NCBI GenBank assembly: GCA_030068075.1
Contig: CM057833.1
Coordinates: 43,729,587 to 43,793,586, forward strand
Origin: Paguma larvata
Taxonomy: Eukaryota; Chordata; Mammalia; Carnivora; Viverridae
Length of the DNA: 64,000 bases
Direction: 5' to 3'
The notes below the pieces were generated by a model, which had not been told where the DNA came from, made no database searches, and worked only from the letters and a program-made list of their open reading frames with translations. Made by a program: the position numbers and the translations under genes. Of this stretch, positions 10,801-22,140 are shown piece by piece (the stretch's first letter is position 1; every line of letters begins with the position of its first letter).

Positions 10801-10877
10801 CAGAGAAGCACCAGAAATATCAATAAACAGCCCTAATGACTAGCATGCCAGCCAAAATTTTTACTTCACTTTGCTTT

Positions 10878-10879
<2 letters not shown>

Positions 10880-10919
<40 letters not shown>
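10880..10919. repeat. (CA)20 microsatellite
   Basis: About 40 bp of uninterrupted CA dinucleotides. It is likely polymorphic in length. Confidence 0.97.
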
Positions 10920-10921
<2 letters not shown>

Positions 10922-10984
10922 TTTCAAAGGGTCACCCCAAAAGTCCGTCTAAGCACTGCAGCAGAGTTTAGTGCATCTGGATGT

Positions 10985-11370
10985 GCCTAGTCAGCCAGGG
11001 CTACCATAACAAACAGCAGAGACTCATGGTGTGAACAATAGAAATGTATTTTTCCACAGTTCTGGAGGCCAGAAGTCCAGATCAAGGTGATGGCAGGGCT
11101 GGTTTCTCCCAAGGCCTCTCTCCTTGGCTGGCAGATGGCTGTGTTCTCCCTGAGTCACCACGTGGTCTCCCCTCTTGCCAGTCTGTGTTCTAATCTCTTC
11201 TTCTAAGGATACCAATCATCCTGGATTAGGGCCATCTATATGATCACATTTTATCTTAATTATCCCTCTAAAGAACTCATCTCCAAATACGGCCACATTC
11301 TGAGGTACTGGGGGTTAGGATTTCAACATATGAATTTTAAAGGGACACAGTTCAGCCCATAACACTGGGT
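10985..11370 (-). mobile_element. MLT1-type LTR (ERVL-MaLR), antisense
   Basis: Reads 'ctaccataacaaacagcaga', 'tttttccacagttctggagg', 'tggattagggccatctatat' and 'caacatatgaattttaaagg', ending 'agttcagcccataacact'. This is the full antisense order of an MLT1 LTR. No coding part remains. Confidence 0.8.
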
Positions 11371-11902
11371 AATATGCAGTAATATTCAATCTCTTCATCA
11401 GAGGTGAAAGATGGTGTCTTTATTCGGTCCAGATGTGGCTTCTCTTGATCCAAAGACCTCTGTACTCTAAAGACAAATTATCTATCCTCCACACACCTGA
11501 TATACAACAGGATAGAAAAACCACAATAAATAATCCCATTTAGAAAGGGAAACTATAAGAGTGTCCTGTAGTAAACCTGAAATCCTACTGGGCAGAAATC
11601 TTGAAGATCCCTACTTATGAGCGGGGGAATGTACCTAACTCATGTCCCAACTCCACACCTGAGGAGTAGATCCCTTGTATTTTGTTCTCCATTGTCCTTG
11701 TCTCTGACCCCTGGCGATTATTCCCTTGCCATTATTCTTTTTGGCTACATCTGAAGTAGGTTAGTGGGCAATATGTTCTGAGGTTGGTAAGGGGGCAAGG
11801 AGCCTAAGCTATTTTATCAGTCTACTGTCTGCCCAAAGAATTTGGTCATCTCAGGGATTATTTTAAGTTCAGATAGTCAGAACTCCTTTTAACACAGACA
11901 AG
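11371..11902. other. Unassigned; possibly MaLR internal DNA
   Basis: Lies on the internal side of the antisense MLT1 LTR. It could be decayed MaLR internal sequence, but I recognise no phrase of it. No open frame of note. Confidence 0.3.
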
Positions 11903-11937
11903 TTTATTGTTGTTGTTGTTACTGTTGTTGTTATTTG
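11903..11937. repeat. (TTG)n microsatellite
   Basis: 'attgttgttgttgttactgt' and following units form a slightly impure TTG repeat. Confidence 0.85.
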
Positions 11938-12127
11938 GGGTGATTTTTGCCTGTTTTTGTTGTGTTTCATTTGGTGGTACAACTGTATCTAAACGTTGGT
12001 CAGTCTCCTATTTGTTTGATAGCCATCAGCTTTGTATGCAGGTAATCCACAGCCATCACACTTGCAGAGAATTTATTTTACATGCAAAAAGAACATGTAT
12101 TTGAGGGAGGTGAAAGAGAGGAGCCTT

Positions 12128-12383
12128 ATGAGATGAACTGTGTCCCCCTCCCCAAATTCCTATGTTGAATTCCTAAAATCCTTATAAGAAGAGTAGATAA
12201 AAACACAGAGGACCAACCAAGTGAACACAGGTTCCCTATAAGCCAGGAAGAGAGGCCTGAGGGGAAACAACCTTACCAACACCTTGATCTTGGACTTTCG
12301 GCCCCTAGAACTCTGAGAAAAAAAAATTGTTGTTGCTGAAGCCATCTAGTCTGTGGCACCTTGATAAGGCAGCAAACTAATAT
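12128..12383 (+). mobile_element. MLT1-type LTR (sense), internally deleted
   Basis: 'gatgaactgtgtccccctcc', 'tatgttgaattcctaaaatc', 'ccttgatcttggactttcgg' and 'gaagccatctagtctgtggc' follow the sense MLT1 order with the middle shortened. It lies about 760 bp from the antisense MLT1 and is not its partner LTR, since the orientation is opposite. Confidence 0.75.
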
Positions 12384-12389
12384 TCCCAG

Positions 12390-13260
12390 TAAAATAGCGG
12401 CGAAAGATCTGAACGGACATTTCATAGAGAAAGAAGTAAGAATTGACATTATATGTATGGAAAGATACTCAATATCATTAGTCACCAGGGAAATGGAAAT
12501 TAAAAACACAATGAAATGCCACTCCTCACTAATCTGAATGGCTACAATTACAGACTGCCAATGTCAAGTGGTAGTGAGGAGATGAAAAAGGAGAACTCTC
12601 TAACACAGCTAGTGGAAACGCAAAATAATAATTCTACTTTGGAAAAGTATTGATCAGTTTCTCAAAATGTTTAACACCTTCCATAATCTCCAGCTATTTC
12701 ACTCCTAAGTATTAACTCAAGTAATTAAAAAAAAATTTTAATGTTCATTTATTTTTCAGAGAGGCAGAGTATAAGCGGGGGAGGGGAAGAGAGAGAGAGA
12801 CACTGAATCTGAAGCAGGCTCCAGGCCGTTGCAGGGCTCAAACTCACGAATGCGAGATCATGACCTGAGCTGAAGTCAGATGCTTAACAGACTGAGCCAC
12901 CCAGGCATCCCTTTATTCAAATGATTAAAAAGGAATGAATCACTGATACACACAACGACATGGGTGAATCTCAAAATCATATGCCAAGTGAATGAAACTA
13001 TAGACACAATAAAATGTATACTGTTTGATTCCATTTATATAAATTTCAAATCAATTCAAGGGGACAAAAATAATATCAATGGCTGCCTACGGTTGAGGGG
13101 TAGAAGACGGGATGAACGGCAGAGAAGACTGAGGAATCTTTGGCAGATGACGTAAATGTTCTGTATCTGCATGGTTGTGGTTTCGTAGGTAGATACAATT
13201 TTCAGCATTTGTTAGATGACAAAGTTTAAAGAGATGCAATGTAATGTATGTAAATAATTC
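12390..13260 (+). mobile_element. Old L1 3' part (sense), split by a SINE
   Basis: Runs from 'gaacggacatttcatagaga' through 'aaatgccactcctcactaat' (ORF2 3' region), is interrupted by the SINE at 12732-12914, and continues 'gacatgggtgaatctcaaaa' to 'gcaatgtaatgtatgtaaat'. The 63-codon frame at 12964-13155 belongs to it. Confidence 0.8.
12715..12931 (-). mobile_element. Felid SINE (antisense), in L1
   Basis: Flanks 'actcaagtaattaaaaa' and 'attcaaatgattaaaaa' form an imperfect target-site duplication; the element is 12732-12914. It lacks part of the middle (the ctgagctgtcagcacagag segment), so it is an internally deleted copy. Confidence 0.9.
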
Positions 13261-13279
13261 CTGAGTAAACTTAGTAAGG

Positions 13280-13975
13280 AAAACATTGAAATTCTCATTA
13301 CGATTTGTCTAATCAATGTCATGAAGATTTATTCCTATATTTTTATCTAAGAGTTTTATAGTTTTAGTGTTTGCATTTATGTCTCTGATGCATTTTGAGT
13401 TAATTTTTGTACATAGTATGAAGAAGGTATCCAACTCCATTCTTTTACATGTAGATATCCAGTTGTCCCACTTGTCGAATTAATTATCCTTTCTCCATTG
13501 AATGGTTTTGGCACTCTTATCAAAATTCAATTGGCCATAAATTCAAGACTTTATTTCTGCACCCTCCATTCTGTTCCATTAAACTATATATCTATCCTAT
13601 ACTAGTACCATTCTTCATTTTCTTGCCTAATTGCCCTGGCCATAACCTCGAATACAATGTTGAGTAAACCTAGTAAGAGTGAACACTGTTGTCCTGTCCT
13701 TGGTTTTAGGGACGAAGCATTCAATCTTCATTATGATCTTATGCGCAGGTTTTTGAAGATGATCTTTATCAAGTCAATGATGATTCTTCCCATTCCTAGT
13801 TTTCTGAGTGTTTACCACAGATGAATGTTGAATTTTATTAAATCCTTTTTTTGCAACTATTGGAATTATATTTTAAAATCTTTTATTATGTTACTATGCT
13901 AAGTTGTATGATTAATTTTCAAATGTAACGCCATTCCTGAAATAAACCCCATTTGGTCAAGATGCACTGTTCTCT
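13280..13975 (-). mobile_element. L1 ORF2-region relic (antisense)
   Basis: 'gatgcattttgagttaattt', 'gttgaattttattaaatcct' and 'cctgaaataaaccccatttg' are antisense ORF2 phrases. Stops and indels break every frame, so no reverse transcriptase is encoded. It abuts the sense L1 that ends near 13260, giving a tail-to-body inverted pair. Confidence 0.8.
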
Positions 13976-14929
13976 ATTCTTGGACTCTCTCCTTTTCAGG
14001 GTTTTGCCCTAACTCTCTGGTGGTTCTCATTCCCCCAGGGCTCTTGCAACTGGTTCATTTGGTCAAAACAATGGCAGGGATGTCTATCAGAATTTTTGTC
14101 ACTTGGTGCCACCTATACCATGATTGTGGGTACCTTCAGAGTAAAGCCACAAAAAAACAGGAATGCCTCCCATTTGGTTCCCTCATCTCCAGTTTCAATT
14201 CCCCTCTAAAATTTTCTGCTTTAGTTCAGTCTTCAAAGCTTTTGGTTCTGTTTTATACATTTTTTTGAGTTCTGTTATTTGCAACAGACCATTACTCCAT
14301 CCTGGAGGTGAAATTTTAATTCCATTTTTTAAAATTTAACAATTTTTATATAGTTTATGTTCAAATGTGTAACTTTAAACTTTGATGAAGTCATTAACTG
14401 AGAACAATAAGGATGTTTTCTAAACACATGAAATCTGAAATTACATTTTACGATTCCCAAGCAGTCATCTTATTTCATCCTCAGCATTCAATTTAATTTC
14501 CTATTTTGTTTTGGTTTCACAGTATTGAGAAATCTTGATTTATACGGGTATACAGTTGCAAAAATGCAGTTTTTAAAGAACAATTTATCTTAGGATATCA
14601 ATAAAATAGAAGCTTTATTTTGAGGTCTGCATAAAGAGGAGTTAAATTGGCAATGTGATCCCCTAATCCAAGATTTTATAAACATTTCATGAAAAGCAGA
14701 CATCCACTGTCAAATATATTTGGGGAAATTTGGCTGGGACATTTCACTAGAGATATTCTGAGGCGAAATCTTTCAAATTTAACATATAATTGCCATGTTC
14801 CCCAAAATTATGGACCACAGAATCTTTATTTCAAACATACTTATTAACAATGTATAGAATCCGTGTTCCAAATTTTGGAAAGCAGAGCTATATATAATCC
14901 CAAAGGAATAGAAAAAAAGGAACTAGCAC
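13976..14929. other. Unassigned
   Basis: AT-rich with no repeat family recognised. The 82-codon frame at 14020-14268 (+) has no domain. This might include unrecognised L1 scraps. Confidence 0.4.
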
Positions 14930-15058
14930 CTAGTAGGTACCTACCACATGGTAGGTACTGTATTAGATACACATGATTTTGTTTAATCCTTATAACACCC
15001 AAATGTGGAAGATTTTATTTCCCATGTGGATAAGGAAACTGAAGTTTCCTTAAACTAA
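14930..15058 (-). mobile_element. MIR fragment (antisense)
   Basis: 'catggtaggtactgtattag', 'tttgtttaatccttataaca' and 'gataaggaaactgaagtttc' follow the antisense MIR order. Confidence 0.7.
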
Positions 15059-15104
15059 ACTGAAGTTGAGTTAAATCCAATACCTCCCTTAGTTATAATT
15101 TTGT

Positions 15105-15578
15105 TCTTGTGTTGGGAACTTTTAAGATCTACTTAGCAACTCTCAAATAAGCCACACAGTATTGTTAACTGCAGTCACCATGCTGTATATTATATCTGCA
15201 GGGCTTATTTATTTTATATCTGGAGGTTTGCACCTTTTACAACCTTCACCCATTTCCCCAAATGCTGTCTCTGGCGACCACCAATCTGTCCTCTGTTTCT
15301 ATGAGTTCAGGGTTTTTTAGGTTCTATGTATTAGTGAAATCATACAGTAGTTCATTTTCTCTGACTTATTTTACTTAGCATAATGCCCTCCAAATTCATC
15401 CATGTTGTCATAAATGGCAGGGTTTCCTTCTTTTTTGTGGCTGAATAATATTCCATTGTATATGTATGCCACATTTACTTCATCCATTCATCCATCAGTG
15501 GACACTTAGATTGTTTGCATATCTTGGCTATTGTGAATAATGCTGCAATAAACATGCGAGAGGCACATACCTTTTCAA
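15105..15578 (-). mobile_element. L1 3' end (antisense)
   Basis: 'acttttaagatctacttagc', 'gtgaaatcatacagtagttc', 'gcataatgccctccaaattc', 'ttgtggctgaataatattcc' and 'ataatgctgcaataaacatg' form a continuous antisense L1 3' region. A TG microsatellite lies at its left-end junction. Confidence 0.85.
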
Positions 15579-15582
15579 TACT

Positions 15583-15614
15583 GTGTGTGTGTGTGTGTGT
15601 GTGTATGTGTGTGT
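15583..15614. repeat. (TG)n microsatellite
   Basis: About 16 TG units with one 'ta' interruption. Confidence 0.95.
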
Positions 15615-15739
15615 TATAAAACACAGACTCATACCCCACAGGGCTTGCAGTGTCCTGGCATAGCCAAGGCTTATTACACTCAGTCCCACCCAAGCACATA
15701 ACTGGACTGAGTGATAATGTAGTTAAACACAAGTCAGAA

Positions 15740-16270
15740 GCTCAAAATTTCTCAGAGTAGTAACCAAGGAAGCCAACCAGTATTGTTATGGAGAACAGCC
15801 TAGGTAGTGGCCAGGAAGATAGGACTGAGCAATAGAAATAAGAGAGTTGAGAAAATAAAAGGAATTCAGCAGCAGTATGAATAGTTGGGGAGGTCAGGAA
15901 TAGAAAGACCGAAGAAGGACAAAAGAGAGAAAGAAGGTAATCTGAGACTAAGGTCATTTTACAAGAGTATTAGAATCTTGTATAGAAATAAGTATAACTA
16001 TTTTAATGGACTGTTTAAGAAAATGTGTAGTATAATAAAAAATAATTAATTTTCAAAAGAGAGCTAGGAAAAAGAAATGCTAAATGATGTCATAGGAGGG
16101 AGTGAAGGCTTTCAGCTAGAGCAGCCGTGGGGGCCTCCTTGAAGAGAAGTAGCATATAAATCAAGTCTTGAAATCAGGAGAGGATTCAAATGGGCAAAGG
16201 AAGGAGGGAAAACATTTATATGATAATAGCTATATAGCTGTCAATTTCATCCTAACCTTTCAGATGCCAC
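15740..16270 (-). mobile_element. Probable L2 relic (antisense)
   Basis: Phrases 'gggggcctccttgaagagaa' and 'caagtcttgaaatcaggaga' resemble antisense L2 ('aggaggtgacatttgagcagag' style). Strongly decayed; the left half is weaker than the right. Confidence 0.4.
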
Positions 16271-17447
16271 ATTTGTATCCTCACCAGGATAAAACTTCCA
16301 AGGACAATAATTTGTGGTTTTCAAATTTTATTGAGGATCTACTATGTAAAAAGTCTCAAAAATATAATTGACATTTCTGTCTTTTAAAGCATAATGATTC
16401 ATTTTATGTTTATATTTCAAGTAAGTTGAGCAAACATCTTTTGCATTGTTTGGTCTTTTACAGTTTTTATATAAAGCATATTTTGCAGGGTGGAGAACAA
16501 ATTAGACACAGTGCACAAGTTCCTGGCTGGAGAATCACTTTCCACTCTAAAATTATCTTTGCGAGACCAGTGACCATTTATCTCACTAAAAATTTTTAAA
16601 GTGGAAACTTGATTTTTTCCAAAGTATTTGGGCTTCTAGTGAGATGTTTTCCTAGCCTGGACATTTATAAGACTACAATCTACTTCCAATCATTAATTTT
16701 GTACTAGAAATCTTTGCAAGCTTCTCAAAGCAAAACCCGTGTCGTATTCATATTTCCCTTTAAAGTAAAAATCAGTTACCTTATGAAGTGATTAAATTCA
16801 GAAAAGTAGAGGAAATGGCATGTAGTCTGAATATCCAGGGATAATGTTTATTAAGAATGTGCCGTATTTCCTTCCAGACTGTTTCTATTGGCATATATTT
16901 TTTTACAAAATTATGATCAAATATTATATTCAAAATATAATATGGAGATTTAAAAATATTCCATCTACATTTTCCGATTACTATTACAGGTTAATTTTAG
17001 GGAATTCAGAATTTTTGAAGAGTATAAAAAAACATAAATGATGTGAGGCCCATTTATCCCAAGACAAAATATATATATTAGCATATTTCTTTAAGATTTT
17101 GTTCTTTTTTTAAACCTAGTTAAATTTATGTTGTGTTATAAATATTTTTAAGCATAATTAACACTGAGACACTTCATGGAGAGAACTTGGATGTGTGATT
17201 ATTTGGAAAAGATCTTGGTGAATGATGAGATCTAGGACTAGCTGCTTTCTCAGTATTTCCCAATAATTTTTTTTGAAAAATGTAAAATGTCATAACAACA
17301 AAAAGACCTATATACTTATATGGGGAAGCATTAAACCATTTAGTTGGTATCCGCCTTGCTTTCTATGGACCAGGGAAATCATTTTCTTCTTATAGTAACT
17401 TGCACTCCTCAAGTTACCCAACATGCAATAGCTGATCTGCTCTTACT
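16271..17447. other. Unassigned, AT-rich
   Basis: More than 1.1 kb of AT-rich DNA with no recognised repeat and no coding signal. It could hold decayed repeats or unique regulatory DNA; nothing in the text decides between them. Confidence 0.4.
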
Positions 17448-17815
17448 GTTAATTTAACTGAGTCAGGTTTAAAGATCTCATTGGCTTTATGCAATGATTC
17501 TTAAATCAGGCAGCACCCAATCTAGCAGGTAGAAAAGAGCTGAAGAGCTGCACCAAATGAAAGACTTTTATAGTCAGAAGAGAGCAAGAACAAGGAAGTT
17601 ATTCTAAGCAAAAAAGCAGATTGATTATGCTAAGGTTACTTTTCTTTAGATGCTAGCAGGGGTCTAACAAGCAAATTATCTAACTATTCTAATCAGGTGA
17701 TTCCTGACTGGCTTAAGATTCCATTTCTAGAAGAGCCAAAACTGTAAAGTAATTAAGTCTCAGTTTGCTGACATGGGGCTCAGCATAAGTGACTCCATTT
17801 GAGCCTGTTGTCTTG
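17448..17815 (-). mobile_element. LTR-like relic on the minus strand
   Basis: On the minus strand the order is 'ggagtcacttatgctgagcc', then TATA-like 'ctataaaagtctttcat' (plus 17559-17575), then 'cattgcataaagccaatgag' (plus 17473-17492) as a poly(A)-signal region. This layout (U3, TATA, R, poly(A)) is that of a retroviral LTR. It is a solo relic without coding sequence, and I cannot name the family. Confidence 0.5.
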
Positions 17816-17934
17816 TATGTAGCATTAGCGAATGTAGAGTTGCTTTGTGTTCCATGATTATAAAAAATTTCTACTGAATTGTAGAATGAAGATGAAGGAT
17901 ATAATATGAAAAACACATTTCTAGTACTAGGATT

Positions 17935-18235
17935 TTATAACAACAAAAATAAGAATATGTTAATAATATCTACCATTGTGGAGTGCACACTGTCAGGGAC
18001 TGTGCTAACCACTTCATATGCATTGTGACTTCTACCCACTAATGCATTCAATATATGTGGGCTACCTGCTGACTCTGGGAATGCTATACGGGAAAAGAAC
18101 CAATTTGAGAAGGACCTTGATTTGCTTTCAAATAATTTAGAGATTAGTGAGGAAGGCAGATATAAGGTGATGCTGGTACAATTGAAGGCCACAGGGCAGA
18201 GGGGACAACTTATACTTTGGGTGCTAATTGTTCAA
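17935..18235 (-). mobile_element. MIR/L2 relics (antisense)
   Basis: First part: 'cagggactgtgctaaccact', a MIR 3' phrase. Second part from 18040: 'attcaatatatgtgggctac' with 'taatttagagattagtgagg', in antisense L2 style. Boundary between them about 18045. Confidence 0.5.
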
Positions 18236-18889
18236 AAAAAAGGTTTGAGAGACTTAGTGAGAGATTTTCTTGGCAGAGTGAGCATTGGGCTTCATGCAGA
18301 AGGCACGACTCACTTAAGCCAAGGTGCCTGAACCCGTTGGCCTGGCCTAGTTGTCACTTCAAAGGAATAAATAATTCCCACAGGAGGACTGGGGCTGGAC
18401 TGGGTGGGGAATGGGGAGACCAGGAACCAACACATGTGGAACTGCAGTGAGCCACGGCAGGTGCTACCAGCCAGCAGAGAAGGAGTACTCAGGAGATGTC
18501 CGGACTTTGACATTGCTCTCTTAAACCCACAATGCCTCATCTGCAATTGTGAAATTCACAAAGCTTTGAAAAATTGAAGGGTTTGTTTTGTTTGCAAGGG
18601 GTAAACTCATTTGGCAGTAAAACCCATCCTAAATTTATGTGAGGCCATTTGCTGTCTTTATATATCCCACATAGAGCAACAATTCAAACATTCTGCTTTG
18701 GAAAAAAAAAAAAAGAAAAAGAATGTATCTCATTACGGGGTGTTTCCTAGACCCAGTCGAGCATATCTTATGATATTAAAAATTACAAGTGTTTGAAGTC
18801 TAAGACACCTAGCCCTAAAAGTTCCAAGTAAGACTGTAGACATGCATTCTAACTATTACCCTTACCTCCTAACCTCAAGGAGTAATGCT
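18236..18889. other. Unassigned, with a G-rich tract
   Basis: Includes four G runs at about 18392-18420 (plus strand) and an A-rich run at about 18699-18722. The overlapping frames at 18122-18331, 18217-18450 (+) and 18310-18546 (-) show no domains. Confidence 0.4.
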
Positions 18890-19030
18890 CTATTACTCTC
18901 ATATTACAAATGAGGATTACCACAAAGCTATTATTATTCTTTCCATATTACAAAAACTTAGAAAAGACTTATAAAGGTAAGTGGCAGCATCAGAATATGG
19001 ACACATGTTTGTGTTTCAAAACCCAAGCAG
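18890..19030 (-). mobile_element. MIR fragment (antisense)
   Basis: 'ttattattctttccatatta' then 'aaaggtaagtggcagcatca' follow the antisense MIR core and head. Confidence 0.55.
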
Positions 19031-19486
19031 AATTTCTGTTGGTATTGCTCAGTGAGAAGTGTATTGACCTTGATACCTTTCTATGACCTCTTAGGTGTTG
19101 GTGGAGTTACCTTCTAACCACTATTACCTAAAAACAAAGTTGATAATTCATTGCTTTCAGGCCAGGTGTAGCATAAAGCAAGCTGAACTGGGACCTTCTC
19201 CTACTCCCACACTCTGATCCTGATAGAGCAGACAGAGAACTCAGGACCTTACAGGCCCCCGCAGGCCTCCACTGGCCATCCCTCATTATCTCTAATTCTT
19301 CAGGGAAGATGGACTATGTTACCGCCAGCAATCTCCCCACCACTCCTTCCTCAACTACAGTTGTGGTCTCAAAAACAGAAGAGGTCTACTCTAATGTTGT
19401 GCATTGATTTGTTTCCAAATTTCTGGTCAAAAGTTAACTGTCATCTAAGTTTCAGTATTGTGAGTTTTCACCTAGCTCTGTGTCAC
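19031..19486. other. Unassigned
   Basis: No family, gene or strong signal recognised. Confidence 0.4.
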
Positions 19487-19707
19487 CCTACTTACTTTTT
19501 AAATTAATACTTATTTATTTATTTAGAGAGAGGTGGGGGGGGAGAGGAGAGGAATAGGAAGAGGGAGACAGAGAATTCCAAGAAGGCTTAGTGTGGAGCC
19601 TAATGTAGTGCTCAATCTCACAACTGCAAGATCATGACCTGAACTGATATCAAGAGTCGGACACTTAACCAACTGAGCCACTCAGGTGCCCCAATCCCAC
19701 TTACTTT
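19487..19707 (-). mobile_element. Felid/carnivore SINE (antisense), with TSD
   Basis: Flanks cctacttacttt (19487-19498) and cccacttacttt (19696-19707) form a one-mismatch duplication; the element is 19499-19695. The middle differs from the other copies ('tagtgtggagcctaatgtag', 'gatatcaagagtcggacact'), so this is an older subfamily. Confidence 0.9.
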
Positions 19708-19724
19708 AAGGAAAGCTCTATCCA

Positions 19725-20925
19725 TGGCAAACCAGATGGCATTTTAAAATGGTAATCCATTAAAGGGTTAGTATCCAAAATATATACAGACTTCTACAAC
19801 TCACTATTAAAAAAGCACAAATAATCCAATTAAAAAATGGGCAGAAGACATGAACAGACGTTTCTCCAAAGAAGACATACAGATGGCCAACAGACACATG
19901 AAAAGATGCTCAACATTACTCATCATTAGGGAAATGCAAATCAAAGCTACAATGAGATACCACCTCATACCTGTCAGAATGGCTAAAATTAAAAAACACA
20001 AGAAACAAGTGTTGGTGAGGATGTGGAGAAAAGAAATTCTCATGAACTGTTAGTGGGAATGAAGACTGGTGCAGCCACCATGGGAAACAGTATGGAAGTT
20101 TCTAAAAATTGAAAATAGAATTACTATATTATCTAGTAATTCCACTATTGGGTATTTACCCAAAGAATATGAAAACACTAAGTCAAAAGATATATGCACC
20201 CCTATGTTTATTATGGCATTATTTACAATAGCCAAAAGATGGGAACAACCCAAGTCCATTGATAGATGAACAGAAAAAAATTGTGGTGTGTATATAAAAT
20301 GAAATATTATTCAGTCACAAAAAAGAATGATTTCTTCTCATTTACAACAACATGGAAGGATCTAGAGAGTATAATACTAAATGAAGTAAGTCAGAGAAAA
20401 ACAAATACCATATCTCACTCATATGTAGAATTTAAGAAACAAAACAAATGAACACAGGAAAAAGAAAGAGACAAACCAAACAACATAGTCTTTTTAAAAA
20501 ATTACTCTCAAGTTAGTTAATATACGGTGTAGTCTTGGCTTTAGGAGTAGATTCCAGTGATTCATCACTTACATATAACACCTAGCACTCATCCCAACAA
20601 GTGCCCTCCTTAATGTCCATCACCCATTACCCATTTTCCCCATCCCCACCCCCATCAACCCTCAGTTTGTTCTCTATGTTTAAGAGTAAACATAGTTTAA
20701 CTATAGAGAACTACCTGATGGCTACAGGAGGTGAGGTGTAGGGGGCGGGGGATGGATGAAACAGGTGATGGGTAACAAGAGCACACTTACCATGATAAGT
20801 ACTATTTAATGTATCGAATTGTTGAATCCCCATATTGTACACCTGAAACTAACATAATATGGTATGCTAACTATAATGGAATTAAAATAATAAAAAGTAA
20901 ATGAAGAAAACACAAAAATAAAATG
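19725..20925 (+). mobile_element. L1 3' end (sense), split by an antisense L1
   Basis: Runs from the ORF2 3' region ('gggttagtatccaaaatata', 'gaagacatacagatggccaa', 'gataccacctcatacctgtc') through 'catatctcactcatatgtag' to 'gtacacctgaaactaacata' and a tail near 20880-20925. Interrupted at 20490-20688. The short frames here (19850-20053, 20266-20451) are broken remnants of ORF2; the replication protein is not encoded. Confidence 0.9.
20482..20696 (-). mobile_element. 5'-truncated felid L1 3' UTR (antisense), nested in L1
   Basis: On the minus strand it carries 'gagggcacttgttgggatga', the same phrase as the young L1 at 29.8-30.1 kb, and its tail is the A/T-rich left end near 20490. Flanks aacatagt (20482-20489 and 20689-20696) form the target-site duplication. 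The host L1 joins cleanly across it. Confidence 0.88.
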
Positions 20926-20929
20926 GGTA

Positions 20930-21030
20930 TTCTACCCTATACTTTCTGATACCTCTTTCTTCCAAAGGCTTTAGCACAGTGCCTTGGATAGTATATCTTG
21001 AATCAGTACTGCTTAATCAACTACATAATT
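20930..21030 (+). mobile_element. L2 3'-end scrap
   Basis: 'gctttagcacagtgccttgg' followed by 'tatcttgaatcagtactgct' resembles the sense L2 end. Short. Confidence 0.4.
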
Positions 21031-21304
21031 AATTAGGGGACAGGTTCTTCTGAAAGAGGCTTTTGTCTGTCCCAATCCCTGTTTTCAATCTTCCTGAGCC
21101 TCCACATTCATGGCCTCTAAGTAAACCAAAGTAAACCAAACCACACTAAGAAACAGCAAACCCTAACATTTACCCAGAGAGCTTTCATCACTAAAACAAT
21201 GGATTCACCCTATGACTTCAGTGTAGGGTGACAGGAACATTGGGTGTGTTGGCAGACATAACTGATGCAGGAGGCCTGAGGCAGAGTGGTTCAGGGAGTT
21301 GACC

Positions 21305-21460
21305 CTGGTGTCCCCTCCAGTAGCTCAGTCCCATCTAAGAACTAGCCCTGTGACTTTTCGACAGTCATTTGACTCTGCGCTTCCTCATCAGTAATACAGG
21401 AGTAATAATAACAATATTGTCTATGTCATTGGGTTGAGGATTAAATTGGGCTAATGTACA
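21305..21460 (+). mobile_element. MIR (sense)
   Basis: 'gaactagccctgtgactttt', 'cagtcatttgactctgcgct', 'tcctcatcagtaatacagga' and 'ggttgaggattaaattgggc' follow MIR order. Confidence 0.7.
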
Positions 21461-21563
21461 TAAATCGGCTGACTCCCAACACATCCAAACTCAGCCACAC
21501 GTGTTTGTTGCAAGTGCAATTTCCTCGTGGTATCAATTCGATCTCACTGGGTCCAGTCGTGCA

Positions 21564-21804
21564 TTTAAACTCTAGGTTCAGGGACGCCTGGGTGGCTCAG
21601 TCAGTTAAGCGTCTGACTTGGGCTCGGGTCATGATCTCAAGGTTAGTGAGTTCAAGCCCCGCATCGGGCTCTGTGCTGACAGCTCAGAGCCTGGAGCCTG
21701 CTTCGGATTCTGTGTCTCCCTCTCTCTCTCTGCCCCTCCCTTGCCTGTGTTCTCTCTCTCTCTCAGAAATAAATAAACTTAAATTTCTTTAAACTCTAGC
21801 TTCA
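21564..21804 (+). mobile_element. Felid SINE (sense), with 17-bp TSD
   Basis: Flanks tttaaactctaggttca (21564-21580) and tttaaactctagcttca (21788-21804) differ at one base. The element, 21581-21787, is full length with head 'gggacgcctgggtggctcag'. An open frame of 112 codons (21454-21792) crosses it, but that frame is a property of the SINE. Confidence 0.97.
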
Positions 21805-22140
21805 AAATAAGCAATAACGGCACAGAAATCGTAAAGAGAAAAACACAAAATTTTGAGTCAATTCAATTTTATTGTTGTATGTGACCACTTAGAGATTTTA
21901 GTTAAATTTAAAATTAAAAACACTGAAATAGTACAAACTGAGAGACATAATATTTTTGTTTACACTAGGATATTTATTTTTACTTTTTCAAGTAAAAATG
22001 TATCCCTAATTTAATGTATACCTAATTTAATTTAAAAATTTTTCATCATCTGCATGTCTGTTCTCATCATCATTAGTTGTTTCATATCTCTTGCTGAAAA
22101 CGATTTTGACTTTGGGGCATTGGGGGTCTTAAACGATCTG
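21805..22140. other. Unassigned, AT-rich
   Basis: AT-rich with repeated 'aatttaa' words. No family recognised. Confidence 0.4.

Noticed and set aside
10880..10919. Possible CRISPR-like or tandem array at the dinucleotide runs
   Set aside because: Plain CA/TG/TA/GA microsatellites; no spaced direct repeats of CRISPR type anywhere in the window.
19850..20451. Open frames resembling reverse-transcriptase C-terminal parts
   Set aside because: Remnants of L1 ORF2 in a truncated, nested L1; no intact replication protein.
21581..21787. tRNA-like sequence that might be read as a tRNA gene
   Set aside because: It is the head of a SINE with TC tract, A-rich tail and 17-bp target duplications; the same holds for the other SINE heads.
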